DNA from: Epilithonimonas hominis
GTDB taxonomy: Bacteria > Bacteroidota > Bacteroidia > Flavobacteriales > Weeksellaceae
Reading direction: 5' to 3'
Assembly: GCF_003730015.1 (NCBI RefSeq)
Contig: NZ_RJTU01000039.1
Span: 1-47,769, forward strand
DNA: 47,769 nt
Within the stretch, counting starts at the first letter, position 1. Each line of letters starts with the position of its first letter. Under the pieces are notes generated by a model. That model was not told where the DNA came from. It worked only from the letters and a program-made list of their open reading frames with translations, and did not search any database. Positions 33,561 to 43,071 of the stretch are shown here, piece by piece. The translations under genes and the position numbers were made by a program.

Positions 33561-33678
33561 AACCCCAAAAGTCACAAAAGCTTTAAGTTTATTTTAAAAG
33601 TTCAAAAAGAAACTAATTAAATTATTAGACTTTTTTGAACTTTTATTTTTTTAAATTTCTTTTGTGGCTTTTGTGGTT
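33561..33678. repeat. Long inverted repeat (CACAAAAG family) after the acyl-CoA dehydrogenase gene
   Basis: AACCCCAAAAGTCACAAAAG (33561-33580) is mirrored by CTTTTGTGGCTTTTGTGGTT (33659-33678) with two mismatches. A second pair, AAAAGTTCAAAAA and TTTTTTGAACTTTT, lies inside. The whole 118 bases can fold into one cruciform. Confidence 0.8.
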
Positions 33679-33690
33679 AATAAAAAATAA

Positions 33691-33724
33691 ATGCGGTCTC
33701 CTTAGACGGCATTTTTTATATTTG
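33691..33724 (+). promoter_or_regulatory. Hairpin followed by the -7 box of the MazG-like gene
   Basis: ATGCGGTCT (33691-33699) pairs with AGACGGCAT (33704-33712) with one mismatch and is followed by T6: a terminator for the gene upstream. TATATTTG at 33717-33724 then starts the next unit, 20 bases before the ATG at 33744. Confidence 0.6.
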
Positions 33725-33743
33725 TTAAAATTTTAGAAAAATA

Positions 33744-34208
33744 ATGGAAAAATTAGATAGCCTGAATCAGGTAGCCGAATTTCACAAAACCTTCAACGCC
33801 CCAATTCTTGACACGCCACAGATTCCTTCAAAAGAACGTGCTGCATTGAGAGTTAGTCTTCTACAAGAAGAATTAGACGAACTAAAAAAAGCCATTGAAG
33901 ACAATGATTTGGTAGAAGTTGCTGATGCACTTTGCGATTTGCAATATGTTTTGAGTGGTGCTGTTTTGGAGTTTGGTTTGGGAGAAAAATTCGTGGAGTT
34001 GTTCAATGAAGTTCAGCGTTCTAATATGTCCAAAGCTTGTGATAATGAAATTCAGGCTCAGGAAACTGTAGAATTCTATAAAGCCAAAGGCACCGATGCT
34101 TATTACGAAAAGTCCGGCGACAAATACAATGTTCACAGAGTTGCAGATAACAAAGTTCTGAAGAACAAATATTATTCTGCGGCGGACATTGCTTCGTTAT
34201 TAAAATAA
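33744..34208 (+). CDS. MazG-like / all-alpha NTP pyrophosphohydrolase family protein
   Basis: A 154-residue all-alpha NTP-PPase-like protein. The metal-binding pattern E-x-x-E...E-x-x-D is visible in SLLQEELDELKKAIEDNDLVEVADALCDLQYVLSGA; the acidic residues bind Mg. It would cleave nucleoside triphosphates to monophosphates plus pyrophosphate, a house-cleaning role. Family members include MazG and phosphoribosyl-ATP pyrophosphatase; the substrate is not clear and no his genes are near. It starts a run with the thioredoxin-like and DUF4230 genes at 10- and 32-base spacing. Confidence 0.85.
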   Translation: MEKLDSLNQVAEFHKTFNAPILDTPQIPSKERAALRVSLLQEELDELKKAIEDNDLVEVADALCDLQYVLSGAVLEFGLGEKFVELFNEVQRSNMSKACDNEIQAQETVEFYKAKGTDAYYEKSGDKYNVHRVADNKVLKNKYYSAADIASLLK

Positions 34209-34218
34209 AAAACTCAGG

Positions 34219-34764
34219 ATGAAAAAAATTTCGATTTTATTGGGAATTATTGCGTTAGCGACGATTAATTCTTGCGCGGAAAGAGTGATTGTCAACCGTG
34301 AAGTAGAATCCAAAAATGACGGTAAAATGCTGCTCGGAACTCAGACACTAGACCAATTCCGAAAAGAACCTTTCAAAACTTGGTTTATTGATGAATATAA
34401 TCGTTATCAGATTGACCAATCGAGTTTGGCAGAATTAAAAAAAGAAAAACTTAATTCTTACAGTTTGGTTGTGTTTGTAGGAAGCTGGTGCGAGGATAGC
34501 CATCGAGAATTTCCGAGATTGATTAAAATTCTGGAAACCTTGAAATACAATACTGAGAAAATGCAAATCATTTCTGTAAATCGCAAAAAGGAATCACCAG
34601 CCGGCGAAGAAGGTCTGTACAATATCTCACGCGTTCCTACTATTATTGTGAAAAAATATGGCAAAGAAATCGGAAGAATCACAGAAATGCCGGAAACAGG
34701 CTATTTGGAAAGAGATTTGCTTAACATCCTAAAAAAAGATAATAATTCAGGTTTGTTTAAATAA
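34219..34764 (+). CDS. Thioredoxin-like lipoprotein with a C-x-x-S site
   Basis: A 181-residue protein with a lipoprotein-type signal (KKISILLGIIALATINSC; Cys19 would be lipidated). The thioredoxin fold begins near residue 80: SYSLVVFVGSWCEDSHREFPRL. The site is W90-C91-E-D-S94, so the second cysteine of C-x-x-C is serine. The cis-proline is in NISRVPTIIVKKYG. Such monothiol sites suit glutathione- or thiol-exchange or pure binding rather than disulfide transfer. Partner unknown. It lies 10 bases after the MazG-like gene, in one operon. Confidence 0.83.
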   Translation: MKKISILLGIIALATINSCAERVIVNREVESKNDGKMLLGTQTLDQFRKEPFKTWFIDEYNRYQIDQSSLAELKKEKLNSYSLVVFVGSWCEDSHREFPRLIKILETLKYNTEKMQIISVNRKKESPAGEEGLYNISRVPTIIVKKYGKEIGRITEMPETGYLERDLLNILKKDNNSGLFK

Positions 34765-34796
34765 TAGAACTTGATTTGCTGATAAATTCTAAATCA

Positions 34797-35408
34797 ATGA
34801 ATAAATACACGGGTTTACTTTCTTTTATTTTCGGAATTATTCTGACGGTTTTTGTGTTCTTGTCGTGGAGAAGCTGCAACAAAAAAGACGATGCGGCTTT
34901 GGTCAATCAGGATTATTATCTGATTACGAATCAAATCCAGAAAATGAACAAAATGGTAGTTTTGGAACAAGATTTTTCCAGTTTTCAAACGCATAAAAGT
35001 TCAGCGGCGACTGTTGCAGGATTCGATATTTTGCCAAGGGAAATGGTTCTTTATACGACTGCAAAAGCTCAGGTTTCTTACGACTTGAAAAGAATGAAAA
35101 TTGATGTGGATACGGTTAGCAAAAAAGTGATTATTAATGAATTGCCCCAACCTGAAATCAAAATTTTTCCGGATGTGAAAATTCATTTTATGGATGATTA
35201 TGCGGTGAATAGATTCAAACAAAGTGACATCAATAGTATTATGGAATCTGCCAAGAAAAATATGGCGAAAAGTGTGAATCAAGAAAGTCTGAAACAGCAA
35301 AGTAAAAAACAACTTAAAGAAAATCTTAACGAAATTTTTGTTTTGGCAAAAGCCTTGCATTATTCTATAGAAGACAAAACGAACACGTTTCCTTCTACCG
35401 AATTATAA
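34797..35408 (+). CDS. DUF4230 domain protein, membrane-anchored
   Basis: A 203-residue protein with one N-terminal membrane segment (about 5-25: GLLSFIFGIILTVFVFLSW). The periplasmic or cytosolic DUF4230 domain follows (KMVVLEQDFSSFQTHK...VLYTTAKAQVSYDLKRMKIDVDTVSKKVIINELPQPEIKIF). The strand pattern recalls stomatin-like or lipid-facing folds, but the function is unknown. The ATG at 34797 puts the basic residues directly before the membrane helix; an upstream in-frame start at 34776 adds seven residues. It probably shares a transcript with the two genes before it. Confidence 0.75.
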   Translation: MNKYTGLLSFIFGIILTVFVFLSWRSCNKKDDAALVNQDYYLITNQIQKMNKMVVLEQDFSSFQTHKSSAATVAGFDILPREMVLYTTAKAQVSYDLKRMKIDVDTVSKKVIINELPQPEIKIFPDVKIHFMDDYAVNRFKQSDINSIMESAKKNMAKSVNQESLKQQSKKQLKENLNEIFVLAKALHYSIEDKTNTFPSTEL

Positions 35409-35420
35409 AAAACCAACGTT

Positions 35421-35600
35421 ATGAATCCTGATAAAAAAACCGAAAACAGCAACAGTTCTGAAAATCAAAAGCAGACCGAAGATTTCAAAAATATTCCTGC
35501 TGCCTCTGACAAGAAAAGTCCGCCTGACATTGATAAAAAAGACATCGATAAAAGTTCAAAAATCAATAAAGACGGAAAGACTGACAATATAGATAATTAA
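35421..35600 (+). CDS. Small charged protein of 59 residues, unknown function
   Basis: A frame from the ATG at 35421 to the TAA at 35598-35600. The product is rich in Lys, Asp, Asn and Ser with almost no hydrophobic core (DIDKKDIDKSSKINKDGKTD), so it is probably disordered. It starts 12 bases after the DUF4230 stop and is followed at once by a good terminator, which fits a real last gene of the operon. No family recognised. Confidence 0.6.
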   Translation: MNPDKKTENSNSSENQKQTEDFKNIPAASDKKSPPDIDKKDIDKSSKINKDGKTDNIDN

Positions 35601-35607
35601 CATAACC

Positions 35608-35640
35608 ACACCCATTCATACGAATGGGTTTATTATTTTG
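35608..35640 (+). terminator. Terminator after the small-protein gene
   Basis: ACCCATTC (35610-35617) pairs with GAATGGGT (35622-35629), followed by T-rich sequence. Confidence 0.8.
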
Positions 35641-35748
35641 CCCATCGACTAAATATTAAAATAAAGTTAAAATTATCATTCTATGTAATAATGCCATAGT
35701 TTTTGTTTCTTGAACAACACCAATTATTAACACACAAAAAATATTATT

Positions 35749-36246
35749 ATGTCTTACACCGTTTTTGGAATTTTTCCTAATCAAGAGGAATACAATGAAG
35801 TCATCACCAAATTAGAAAATGCAGGATTTTATGATTACACCATCACGCAATCAGAAAAAAAAACTTTGGAAACTGTAGATCATACAAAAAACAAAGGTTT
35901 CTGGAATTGGCTTTTTGATGACAGTAGTGTTGATCAGGATCGCTACGAATACGCAAGCATAAATAGTGCTACAGTAACAGTTTATGTTGATAATGAAGAT
36001 GATGCAAATGCCGTAAAAAGCATTCTTGACGAAAATGGCGCCATTGACATAGAAGAAAAAACCCGAGATTACATTTCTGGGAAATATACAGATACACATC
36101 ACGAGTATCCCATTTCTGAACATAAAAGAGCTAGGATAATTGCAAAAGCAAAAAATAACCTATACTTTACTGACGAGCGGAGTGCTGCTTATAAACCAGA
36201 AAAAGGAATGTCTGACGAAATGGACTCTCTGGGTAGTAAAGATTAA
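35749..36246 (+). CDS. General-stress-protein-17M-like (YflT domain) protein
   Basis: A 165-residue soluble protein. The first 110 residues look like two halves of a small alpha/beta fold: TVFGIFPNQEEYNEVITKLENAGFYDYTIT and ATVTVYVDNEDDANAVKSILDENGAIDIEEKT. This resembles the YflT/GsiB-type stress-protein domain that senses or responds to general stress. The C-terminal 50 residues are charged and carry no known motif. It is monocistronic and closed by a bidirectional terminator. The assignment is by pattern, so moderate. Confidence 0.65.
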   Translation: MSYTVFGIFPNQEEYNEVITKLENAGFYDYTITQSEKKTLETVDHTKNKGFWNWLFDDSSVDQDRYEYASINSATVTVYVDNEDDANAVKSILDENGAIDIEEKTRDYISGKYTDTHHEYPISEHKRARIIAKAKNNLYFTDERSAAYKPEKGMSDEMDSLGSKD

Positions 36247-36283
36247 AACCAATCACATCCCTATATATAACTTTACATTTTTC

Positions 36284-36312
36284 AAAAGAGCCGAATATCT
36301 TCGGCTCTTTTT
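36284..36312. terminator. Bidirectional terminator between the stress gene and leuB
   Basis: AAAAGAGCCGA (36284-36294) pairs with TCGGCTCTTTT (36301-36311). Confidence 0.88.
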
Positions 36313-36327
36313 ACAGACTTCATCTCA

Positions 36328-37449
36328 TCAAACGATTGTGGATTTGCCCAATTGAATATTTTCAAAATTATAATAAGACTTTTCTGAAAACTTAATATAA
36401 TCTGCGATAAAATCACCAACTTCTGAAGTGGTATAATGCTGTTCCGCATTCAAATCTATTGTTACAAACTTGCTTTCTATAGCGTGCTCTACACTTTTTC
36501 TCAATTTATCAGCAGCTTGATCCAGTTCTAAATAATCCAACAACATTGCCGCGCTCAAGATTGAAGCGATTGGATTCGCAATTCCTTTTCCTTTGGCTTG
36601 AGTATAAGACCCGTGGATTGGTTCAAAAAGTCCGTTATCCTCGCCAATAGAAGCTGAAGGCAACAATCCAATAGAGCCTCCAATTACACTGGCTTCGTCT
36701 GAAATAATATCACCAAACATATTTTCTGTAAGAATTACATCAAACTGTTGTGGATTGAGAATCATTTGCATCGCAGCGTTGTCCACAAACATAAAATCTA
36801 ATTCAACATCTGGATATTCCAGAGCTATTTCTTTGACGATTTTTCTCCATAGTCTGGAAGTATCGAGTACGTTTGCTTTGTCTATCAAGGTGAGTTTCTT
36901 CCTTCTTTTCTGTGCATCTTGAAAAGCCAAATGGGTAATTCCCACAATCTCTTCTCTGGAATATTTGCAAAGATCGTAAGCATATTCACCATTTTCATCC
37001 GTGAATTTTTCCCCAAAATAAATTCCGCTAATCAGCTCACGATAGATTTGAATATCCGTTCCATCTACAATTTCTTTTTTCAACGGACTTTTTTTAATCA
37101 AAGAAGCGTAGGTTTTTATCGGTCTGATATTAGCAAACAATCCTAATTCTTTTCTCAATTTCAACAAACCTTGCTCCGGACGAACTTTTGCATCAGGATT
37201 ATTGTCAAATGCTGGATCACCAATTGCTCCAAACAAAACAGCATCAGAATTTTTGCATAATGCCAAAGTCTCATCCGGCAGTGGATTTCCTGTCTGATAA
37301 ATTGCTTCCGCTCCCACACTTCCATAATCGAATTGGAATTTATATTGAAAAGTTTCACCGATTACTTTCAATATTTTCACACTTTCCTTAGTAACTTCAG
37401 GACCGATTCCGTCGCCTGCTAAAACTGCTATTTTATAAGTTTTGCTCAT
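36328..37449 (-). CDS. leuB: 3-Isopropylmalate dehydrogenase
   Basis: A 373-residue NAD-dependent enzyme for the third step of leucine synthesis. Motifs: [39 protein letters not shown], the metal and substrate site [34 protein letters not shown], and [24 protein letters not shown] start at the ATG at 37449 ([12 protein letters not shown]), which overlaps the last 17 bases of leuD, so the two are translationally coupled. It is the last gene of the leu operon. Confidence 0.97.
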   Translation of the reverse strand: MSKTYKIAVLAGDGIGPEVTKESVKILKVIGETFQYKFQFDYGSVGAEAIYQTGNPLPDETLALCKNSDAVLFGAIGDPAFDNNPDAKVRPEQGLLKLRKELGLFANIRPIKTYASLIKKSPLKKEIVDGTDIQIYRELISGIYFGEKFTDENGEYAYDLCKYSREEIVGITHLAFQDAQKRRKKLTLIDKANVLDTSRLWRKIVKEIALEYPDVELDFMFVDNAAMQMILNPQQFDVILTENMFGDIISDEASVIGGSIGLLPSASIGEDNGLFEPIHGSYTQAKGKGIANPIASILSAAMLLDYLELDQAADKLRKSVEHAIESKFVTIDLNAEQHYTTSEVGDFIADYIKFSEKSYYNFENIQLGKSTIV

Positions 37450-38038
37450 ATACTTTTTGTGTTTGTTGTTCAAATTTTTGGATAGCTTCTTTCTTACTGG
37501 TTAAGAAATCGATGTCGTCATAGCCATTCAAAAGACATATTTTTTTATAAGAATCGAGTTCGAAATTTTCTGTTCTATTATTAAAAGAAATGGTTTGTTC
37601 TTCTACATCAACAATAATTTTTGTTTCCGGCTGGTTCGTAATGGTATTCATCAAATCTTTTAAATAATTTTCCGAAACTTTCACAGGAAGAAGTCCATTG
37701 TTAAGTGCATTTCCTTTGAAAATATCAGCAAAATAACTAGAAACCACAACCTTGAAACCGTAATCTGTGAGCGCCCAAGCAGCGTGTTCTCTGCTGCTTC
37801 CACATCCAAAATTACTTCCTGCGACTAAAATTTCTCCAGAATATTTAGAATTATTCAGAACGAAATCAGCGTTTGGCTCATTAGTATGAACATTGTAACG
37901 CCAATCTCTGAAAAGATTTTCTCCGAAACCTTCTTTGCTAATGCTTTTCAGGAAACGCGCCGGAATAATCTGGTCTGTATCTATATTTTCACTCGGTAAT
38001 GGAACAGCCTGAGAATTGATTAAAACTAATTTTTGCAT
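37433..38038 (-). CDS. leuD: 3-Isopropylmalate dehydratase small subunit
   Basis: A 201-residue swivelling domain of isopropylmalate isomerase. [18 protein letters not shown] and [36 protein letters not shown] are the family marks. It pairs with LeuC, encoded upstream with the methyltransferase gene in between. Confidence 0.97.
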   Translation of the reverse strand: MQKLVLINSQAVPLPSENIDTDQIIPARFLKSISKEGFGENLFRDWRYNVHTNEPNADFVLNNSKYSGEILVAGSNFGCGSSREHAAWALTDYGFKVVVSSYFADIFKGNALNNGLLPVKVSENYLKDLMNTITNQPETKIIVDVEEQTISFNNRTENFELDSYKKICLLNGYDDIDFLTSKKEAIQKFEQQTQKVYEQNL

Positions 38039-38085
38039 TTTTTATTCTTTTAAAAAGTAATCATCAAATAGATGTTTTTTTGCCT

Positions 38086-38772
38086 TTATTTTTTTGCTGT
38101 ATAAACAACAAAATTATAGTATTGATATACGTTAGCAACATTTTGAAACCCTACATCTTCCATCCATTTTAGTTGCTCATTCAGCGGACTCATCTTATCC
38201 AGTTTAATTCTTTCAAATGTTGCTTCTTTTTCTTCTGATGTCAAAGTTTTATTCGCTACAACTTTCTCTCTCCAAGTAGAAGTGTAAAGTGCTTCCGAAA
38301 AATCATTTTCACCCAAAACCTGATCTGCATTTATAAATAATCCACCGTCATTCAGAAGTTTATGGATTGTTTTGAAAAGCTTTTTTTTAGCTTCATCATC
38401 TAAATGATGAATTGCTAAACCAGAAATCACCAAATCAAATTTGTTTTTTTCTAAAGCTAAATCGGCTAAATCCTGAACAAGAAATTCAAAATTTGAAAAT
38501 CCTGAAAATCTTTCCTTAGCTTTTTTTAGCATTTCTTCCGAAATATCTAACAATGTAAAATCGGCTTCGTTATATTTTTCAAGAAAAAAAGCACTCATCA
38601 AACCTGTGCCAGCTCCTATATCTAATATGTTGTGAACGGATTTTATTTGATTCGATAATTCAACTGGTATTTTATAAAAATCATCAAAACAAGGTATCAG
38701 TTCTTTTCTTTGCTTATCGTATTTTTCTGATACCGCATTGAATTTTGACTTAATAGATTCTATGGTAGGCAT
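38086..38772 (-). CDS. Class I SAM-dependent methyltransferase
   Basis: A 228-residue Rossmann methyltransferase. Motif I is NILDIGAGTGLMSAFFLEKY, followed by the acidic residue of motif II in FTLLDISEEMLKKAKERF and FDLVISGLAIHHLDDEAKKKLFKTI. The substrate is unknown. It lies inside the leu operon, 1 base after leuC and 47 bases before leuD, so it is made with them. Whether it has any role in leucine synthesis cannot be said. Confidence 0.87.
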   Translation of the reverse strand: MPTIESIKSKFNAVSEKYDKQRKELIPCFDDFYKIPVELSNQIKSVHNILDIGAGTGLMSAFFLEKYNEADFTLLDISEEMLKKAKERFSGFSNFEFLVQDLADLALEKNKFDLVISGLAIHHLDDEAKKKLFKTIHKLLNDGGLFINADQVLGENDFSEALYTSTWREKVVANKTLTSEEKEATFERIKLDKMSPLNEQLKWMEDVGFQNVANVYQYYNFVVYTAKK

Positions 38773-38773
38773 T

Positions 38774-40159
38774 TTAATTCAAGTTTTCAAAAGCCGGGAT
38801 TCTTCCTTCCACAGCAACTTTCGCAGCTGTTAAAGGACTTGCCAAAAGTGTTCTTGCGCCTTGACCCTGCCGACCTTCGAAGTTTCTGTTGGACGTGGAA
38901 ACACAATATTCACCTTCCGGGATTTTATCTTCATTCATTGCCAAACAAGCGGAACATCCAGGCTGACGGATTTGGAAACCCGCTTCATTGAAAACTTTAT
39001 CCAATCCTTCATCATAAATTTGTTTTGCTACTTTCTGCGAACCTGGAACCAACCAAGCCACAATATTTTCAGCTTTATGTTTTCCTTTAACATAATCTGC
39101 GGCAGAACGGAAATCCTCGATTCTTGCATTGGTACAGCTTCCGATAAAAACATAATTCACTTTGATGTCTGAAGTTGATTGTCCAGCGTTCAACCCCATA
39201 TATTTCAGGGCTTTTTCTTCGGATTCGTTTTGAGCAGTCGGAATTTTAGAATCAATGGAAATTCCCATTCCCGGATTGGTTCCATAAGTTATCATTGGTC
39301 TGATATCTTCTGCAGAGAATTCGAATTCTTTATCAAAAATGGCGTCAGAATCCGATTTCAAAGTTTTCCAATATTCTAATTTCTCATTCCATTCTTCTCC
39401 TTTTGGTGCAAATTCTTTGTCTTTAATATAATTGAAAGTGGTTTCGTCCGGTGCAATCATTCCACCTCTCGCTCCCATTTCGATACTCATATTGCAGACT
39501 GTCATTCGTCCTTCCATAGACATTTCTTCGAAGACATTCCCTGCATATTCGCAGAAATAGCCCGTTCCAGCATCAGTCCCGATTTTCGAAATAATGTAAA
39601 GAATCACATCTTTTGCCTGAACATCTTTGTTTAATTTTCCATTCACGGAAACACGCATCGATTTTGGTTTGTTCATCAATAAGCATTGACTTGCAAAAAC
39701 CTGCGCAACCTGACTTGTCCCAATTCCAAAAGCGATAGAACCAAAAGCGCCGTGCGTGGAAGTATGGCTGTCACCGCAAACAATGCTCATTCCCGGCTGA
39801 GTAATTCCCAGTTCCGGTGCGATAATGTGCACAATTCCTTGATATGGATGACCAAGTCCGTATAATTCGATGTTATTTTTTTTGCAATTTTCTGTCAATT
39901 GCTGAACTTGAGTTCTTGATAATTCGTCTTTGATAGGCAGTTCTTGTCCCAAAGTCGGAACATTGTGGTCTGCTGTTGCAACAATCTGATTTGGACGAAA
40001 GATTTCTAAACCTCTCGCTTCCAATTCTGCAAAAGCCTGCGGACTGGTCACTTCGTGAATCAAATGTTTGTCTATATAAATCACCTGAGGTCCATCCGGA
40101 ACGGTTTCTACAACGTGTGCATCCCAGACTTTATCAAATAATGTTTTGTTTTGGCTCAT
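38774..40159 (-). CDS. leuC: 3-Isopropylmalate dehydratase large subunit
   Basis: A 461-residue aconitase-family subunit binding a 4Fe-4S cluster. Visible: [10 protein letters not shown] near the start, [41 protein letters not shown] and the cluster region [33 protein letters not shown] start at the ATG at 40159 ([13 protein letters not shown]), 7 bases after the leuA stop; a TTG at 40174 would add five residues but lies inside leuA. Confidence 0.97.
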   Translation of the reverse strand: MSQNKTLFDKVWDAHVVETVPDGPQVIYIDKHLIHEVTSPQAFAELEARGLEIFRPNQIVATADHNVPTLGQELPIKDELSRTQVQQLTENCKKNNIELYGLGHPYQGIVHIIAPELGITQPGMSIVCGDSHTSTHGAFGSIAFGIGTSQVAQVFASQCLLMNKPKSMRVSVNGKLNKDVQAKDVILYIISKIGTDAGTGYFCEYAGNVFEEMSMEGRMTVCNMSIEMGARGGMIAPDETTFNYIKDKEFAPKGEEWNEKLEYWKTLKSDSDAIFDKEFEFSAEDIRPMITYGTNPGMGISIDSKIPTAQNESEEKALKYMGLNAGQSTSDIKVNYVFIGSCTNARIEDFRSAADYVKGKHKAENIVAWLVPGSQKVAKQIYDEGLDKVFNEAGFQIRQPGCSACLAMNEDKIPEGEYCVSTSNRNFEGRQGQGARTLLASPLTAAKVAVEGRIPAFENLN

Positions 40160-40166
40160 TTTATTT

Positions 40167-41330
40167 CTATCCAATTTTTTGATTAAATGATTTCATCATA
40201 TAGCTTAAATCATCATTATTAACTTCTTTCTTAGTATCGGCAATTTTCAAAAACTCCTGATACAAAAAGTCCAATTCTACTTTTGTCACATCAAAACCAA
40301 TATTTTTGAATCGATAAGCCAAAGCCGAACGTCCGCTTCTCGCAGTCAGCACAATTGAAGATTCATTGATTCCGACTTCTCTTGGGTCGATGATTTCGTA
40401 AGTTTCTCTATTTTTGATGACACCGTCCTGATGAATTCCTGAACTGTGAGCAAATGCATTCGCTCCAACAATCGCTTTGTTCGGTTGAACCGGCATTCCC
40501 ATCAAGTCAGAAACGAGATAACTCATTTCGTTCAGCATTTTGGAATTGATATCAGTGAAGAAATTAAGGTCAGGATGTTGTTTAATAATCATCACTACTT
40601 CTTCCAACGCCGTATTTCCGGCACGTTCGCCAAGTCCATTGATGGTACATTCAATTTGTCTCGCGCCGTTAATAATTCCAGAAATCGAATTGGCAGTTGC
40701 CATTCCCAAATCATTATGACAATGGCAGGACAAAATCGCTTTGTCAATATCTTTTACGTTATCTCTCAGATATTTGATTTTTCTTCCGTATTCTTCGGGC
40801 AAGCAATAACCTGTCGTATCAGGAATATTAAGAACAGTTGCTCCCGCTTTTATCACTTCTTCACAAACTTTTGCCAAGAAATCGTTATCTGTTCTTCCTG
40901 CATCTTCCGCATAAAACTCGACATCATCCACAAGATTTTTGGCATATTTTACAGCGTCAACGGCTCTTTCCAAAATCTGTTCTCTTGTAGAATTGAATTT
41001 GAATTTGATATGAGAATCCGAAGTCCCGATTCCTGTATGGATTCTTGGTCTTTTCGCATATTTTAAAGCTTCCGCCGCAACTTCTATATCTTTTTTATTA
41101 GCTCTCGTCAATCCGCAGACTTTAGCATTTTTTAGGATTTTTGAAATCTCCTGAACCGACTGAAAATCGCCAGGACTGGAAATCGGAAAACCTGCTTCTA
41201 TAATATCAACACCTAAAAAATCGAGTTTCTCTGCAATAACTAATTTTTGTTCCGTATTCAGTTTACATCCCGGGACCTGTTCCCCATCTCGCAACGTCGT
41301 ATCAAAAATTTCAATTTTTTCCGAATCCAT
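40167..41330 (-). CDS. leuA: 2-Isopropylmalate synthase, short form without regulatory domain
   Basis: A 387-residue first enzyme of leucine synthesis (2-oxoisovalerate + acetyl-CoA). The barrel holds [72 protein letters not shown] and [13 protein letters not shown]. It ends after the linker helices, so the C-terminal leucine-binding domain of about 120 residues found in longer LeuA is absent. First gene of leuA-leuC-methyltransferase-leuD-leuB. A TACTTTTG box on its strand at 41366-41359 is the likely promoter. Related synthases (citramalate, homocitrate) are the alternatives, unlikely given the operon. Confidence 0.93.
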   Translation of the reverse strand: MDSEKIEIFDTTLRDGEQVPGCKLNTEQKLVIAEKLDFLGVDIIEAGFPISSPGDFQSVQEISKILKNAKVCGLTRANKKDIEVAAEALKYAKRPRIHTGIGTSDSHIKFKFNSTREQILERAVDAVKYAKNLVDDVEFYAEDAGRTDNDFLAKVCEEVIKAGATVLNIPDTTGYCLPEEYGRKIKYLRDNVKDIDKAILSCHCHNDLGMATANSISGIINGARQIECTINGLGERAGNTALEEVVMIIKQHPDLNFFTDINSKMLNEMSYLVSDLMGMPVQPNKAIVGANAFAHSSGIHQDGVIKNRETYEIIDPREVGINESSIVLTARSGRSALAYRFKNIGFDVTKVELDFLYQEFLKIADTKKEVNNDDLSYMMKSFNQKIG

Positions 41331-41358
41331 AATAAAGTTTTTATCTAATTTTGATATT

Positions 41359-41366
41359 CAAAAGTA
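41359..41366 (-). promoter_or_regulatory. leu operon -7 box
   Basis: TACTTTTG on the minus strand, 28 bases before the leuA ATG. No -33 TTTG and no leucine-rich leader peptide or attenuator is seen. Confidence 0.4.
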
Positions 41367-41478
41367 GAATTTGATTTATTGTTTATTATGGAAACACTTC
41401 AAAAAATACAATATTCGATTTGCTCAAAATAATTTATAAAAAATTAATTATCAGTTATTTAAATATTTAATTTTTACA

Positions 41479-43014
41479 ATGTCAGAATTACAGAAAGATT
41501 TTTTATTTGTCCTTATTAAGTCACTTTCGACCTCAGAAAAGCGACAATTTAAGCTATATGTCAATCGTCTAGGGATTAATGTTGATGCAAAATTCCTCTT
41601 GCTATTTTCTGAATTGGACAAAATGAAAGAATATAATGAAGAGATTATCCTCGAGAAAAAAATCTCTTCAAAGCTTCAACTTTCTAATCTGAAAGCGCAT
41701 CTTTATAAGCAAATTTTAGTGAGTTTGAGGTTGAATCCAAGTCATCAAAATAATAGAATCCAGTTGCGTGAACAATTGGATTTTGCGACGATTTTATATC
41801 AAAAAGGATTGTACAAACAAGCTCTGAAGATTCTTGATAAAGCCAAACAATCTGCATTGGAATTGGATGAAAAAAGTATTGCATCCGAAATTATTGAACT
41901 CGAAAAAGTAATTGAATCCCAATTCATTACAAGAAGTATTAATGGTAGAGCGGACGAATTGATTCTGCAATCCAGCGAAATCAACAAGCAAAATAGTTAC
42001 GCAACACAACTTTCCAATCTATCCTTGAAATTATACAGCGAAATGCTGACGCACGGCTACATCAAAAATGATAATGACCGCAACAATATTTTTAATTTCT
42101 TTGACAGCAACATCAAAAATATTGATTTAAAAAAATTAAATTTCACAGAAAAACTTTGGTATTATAAAGCGCACGTTTGGAAAAATCAGTTGCTTCAGGA
42201 TTATAAGTACACGATAAAATACGCTTATCAATGGGTAGAACTTTTTCATCAGAATCCGGAAATGATAAAAAATCATCCTGTTTGGTACATCAAAGGAAAT
42301 ACTTATTTGTTCAAACTTTTGTTTATTTACGGAAGCATAAAGGGAATCGAAGAGAGTTTTGAGAAATTTGAAAGTGTTGTAAAATCAAATGCTTTCATTC
42401 ATAACGAGAATTCACAATCTCTGATTTTCCTTAATTATTATAACACCAAAATGAATCTCTATTTTATTAAAGGTGATTTTTTCAACGGTACAAAAATGAT
42501 TCCTGAATTGGAATTAAAAATCGAAAAACACCGCGACAAAATCGATGAGCATCATTTTCTAGTTCTTTATCTGAAAATTGCAGCGATGTTTTTTGGAAGC
42601 AAAAACTATCAGAATACGGTAAAATACGGACAAAAAATCATTAATTCTAAAGGCAATGTACAAGAAGATTTATTATTTCATACAAGAATTTTGATGTTGA
42701 TGGCAAAATATGAATCAGGCTTTGATGATGATTATGATGACTTCGTAAAAGCAACAATGAAGTTTGCTAAAAAGATGAAAAATCCAGGCGATTTGCATTT
42801 CAGCATCGTGAATTTCTTCAAGAAAATCAATGATAGAAATCCAAAAGACCAAGCCATCGCCTTTAAGGAATTTGAGAAAGAACTGAAAATTTCTTCCCAA
42901 AACAAATATGACAAACGAACGCTGATGTACATCGACATCCACGGATGGGTTACTTCCAAAGTGAGGAATGTAGATGTGATAGAGATAATTAAGGAAAAAG
43001 TTAAACTAAAATAA
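41479..43014 (+). CDS. Helical-repeat (TPR-like) protein of unknown function
   Basis: A 511-residue soluble protein, almost entirely alpha-helical, with paired helices resembling degenerate TPRs (FATILYQKGLYKQALKILDKAKQSALELD and YGQKIINSKGNVQEDLLFHTRILMLMAKYES). The first 100 residues are distinct: KDFLFVLIKSLSTSEKRQFKLYVNRLG, a sequence style I associate with conserved flavobacterial hypotheticals. No signal peptide, membrane helix or catalytic motif. It is divergent from leuA and 57 bases before thrS, but thrS has its own -7 box. A scaffold or regulator is a guess. Confidence 0.8.
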   Translation: MSELQKDFLFVLIKSLSTSEKRQFKLYVNRLGINVDAKFLLLFSELDKMKEYNEEIILEKKISSKLQLSNLKAHLYKQILVSLRLNPSHQNNRIQLREQLDFATILYQKGLYKQALKILDKAKQSALELDEKSIASEIIELEKVIESQFITRSINGRADELILQSSEINKQNSYATQLSNLSLKLYSEMLTHGYIKNDNDRNNIFNFFDSNIKNIDLKKLNFTEKLWYYKAHVWKNQLLQDYKYTIKYAYQWVELFHQNPEMIKNHPVWYIKGNTYLFKLLFIYGSIKGIEESFEKFESVVKSNAFIHNENSQSLIFLNYYNTKMNLYFIKGDFFNGTKMIPELELKIEKHRDKIDEHHFLVLYLKIAAMFFGSKNYQNTVKYGQKIINSKGNVQEDLLFHTRILMLMAKYESGFDDDYDDFVKATMKFAKKMKNPGDLHFSIVNFFKKINDRNPKDQAIAFKEFEKELKISSQNKYDKRTLMYIDIHGWVTSKVRNVDVIEIIKEKVKLK

Positions 43015-43038
43015 CATTATTCTTTCTTTAAAAATCAC

Positions 43039-43046
43039 TATTTTTG
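43039..43046 (+). promoter_or_regulatory. thrS -7 box
   Basis: TATTTTTG, 25 bases before the thrS ATG. Confidence 0.4.
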
Positions 43047-43071
43047 CAAACATTAATTTTTTAAAACCATT

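Noticed and set aside
36328-37473. Longer LeuB starting at 37473
   Set aside because: The extra residues (N-N-K-H-K-K-Y) lie inside leuD and do not resemble LeuB; the ATG at 37449 gives the usual start.
40446-41066. 206-codon open frame antisense to leuA
   Set aside because: Shadow of leuA; the composition is typical of reverse-complement coding sequence.
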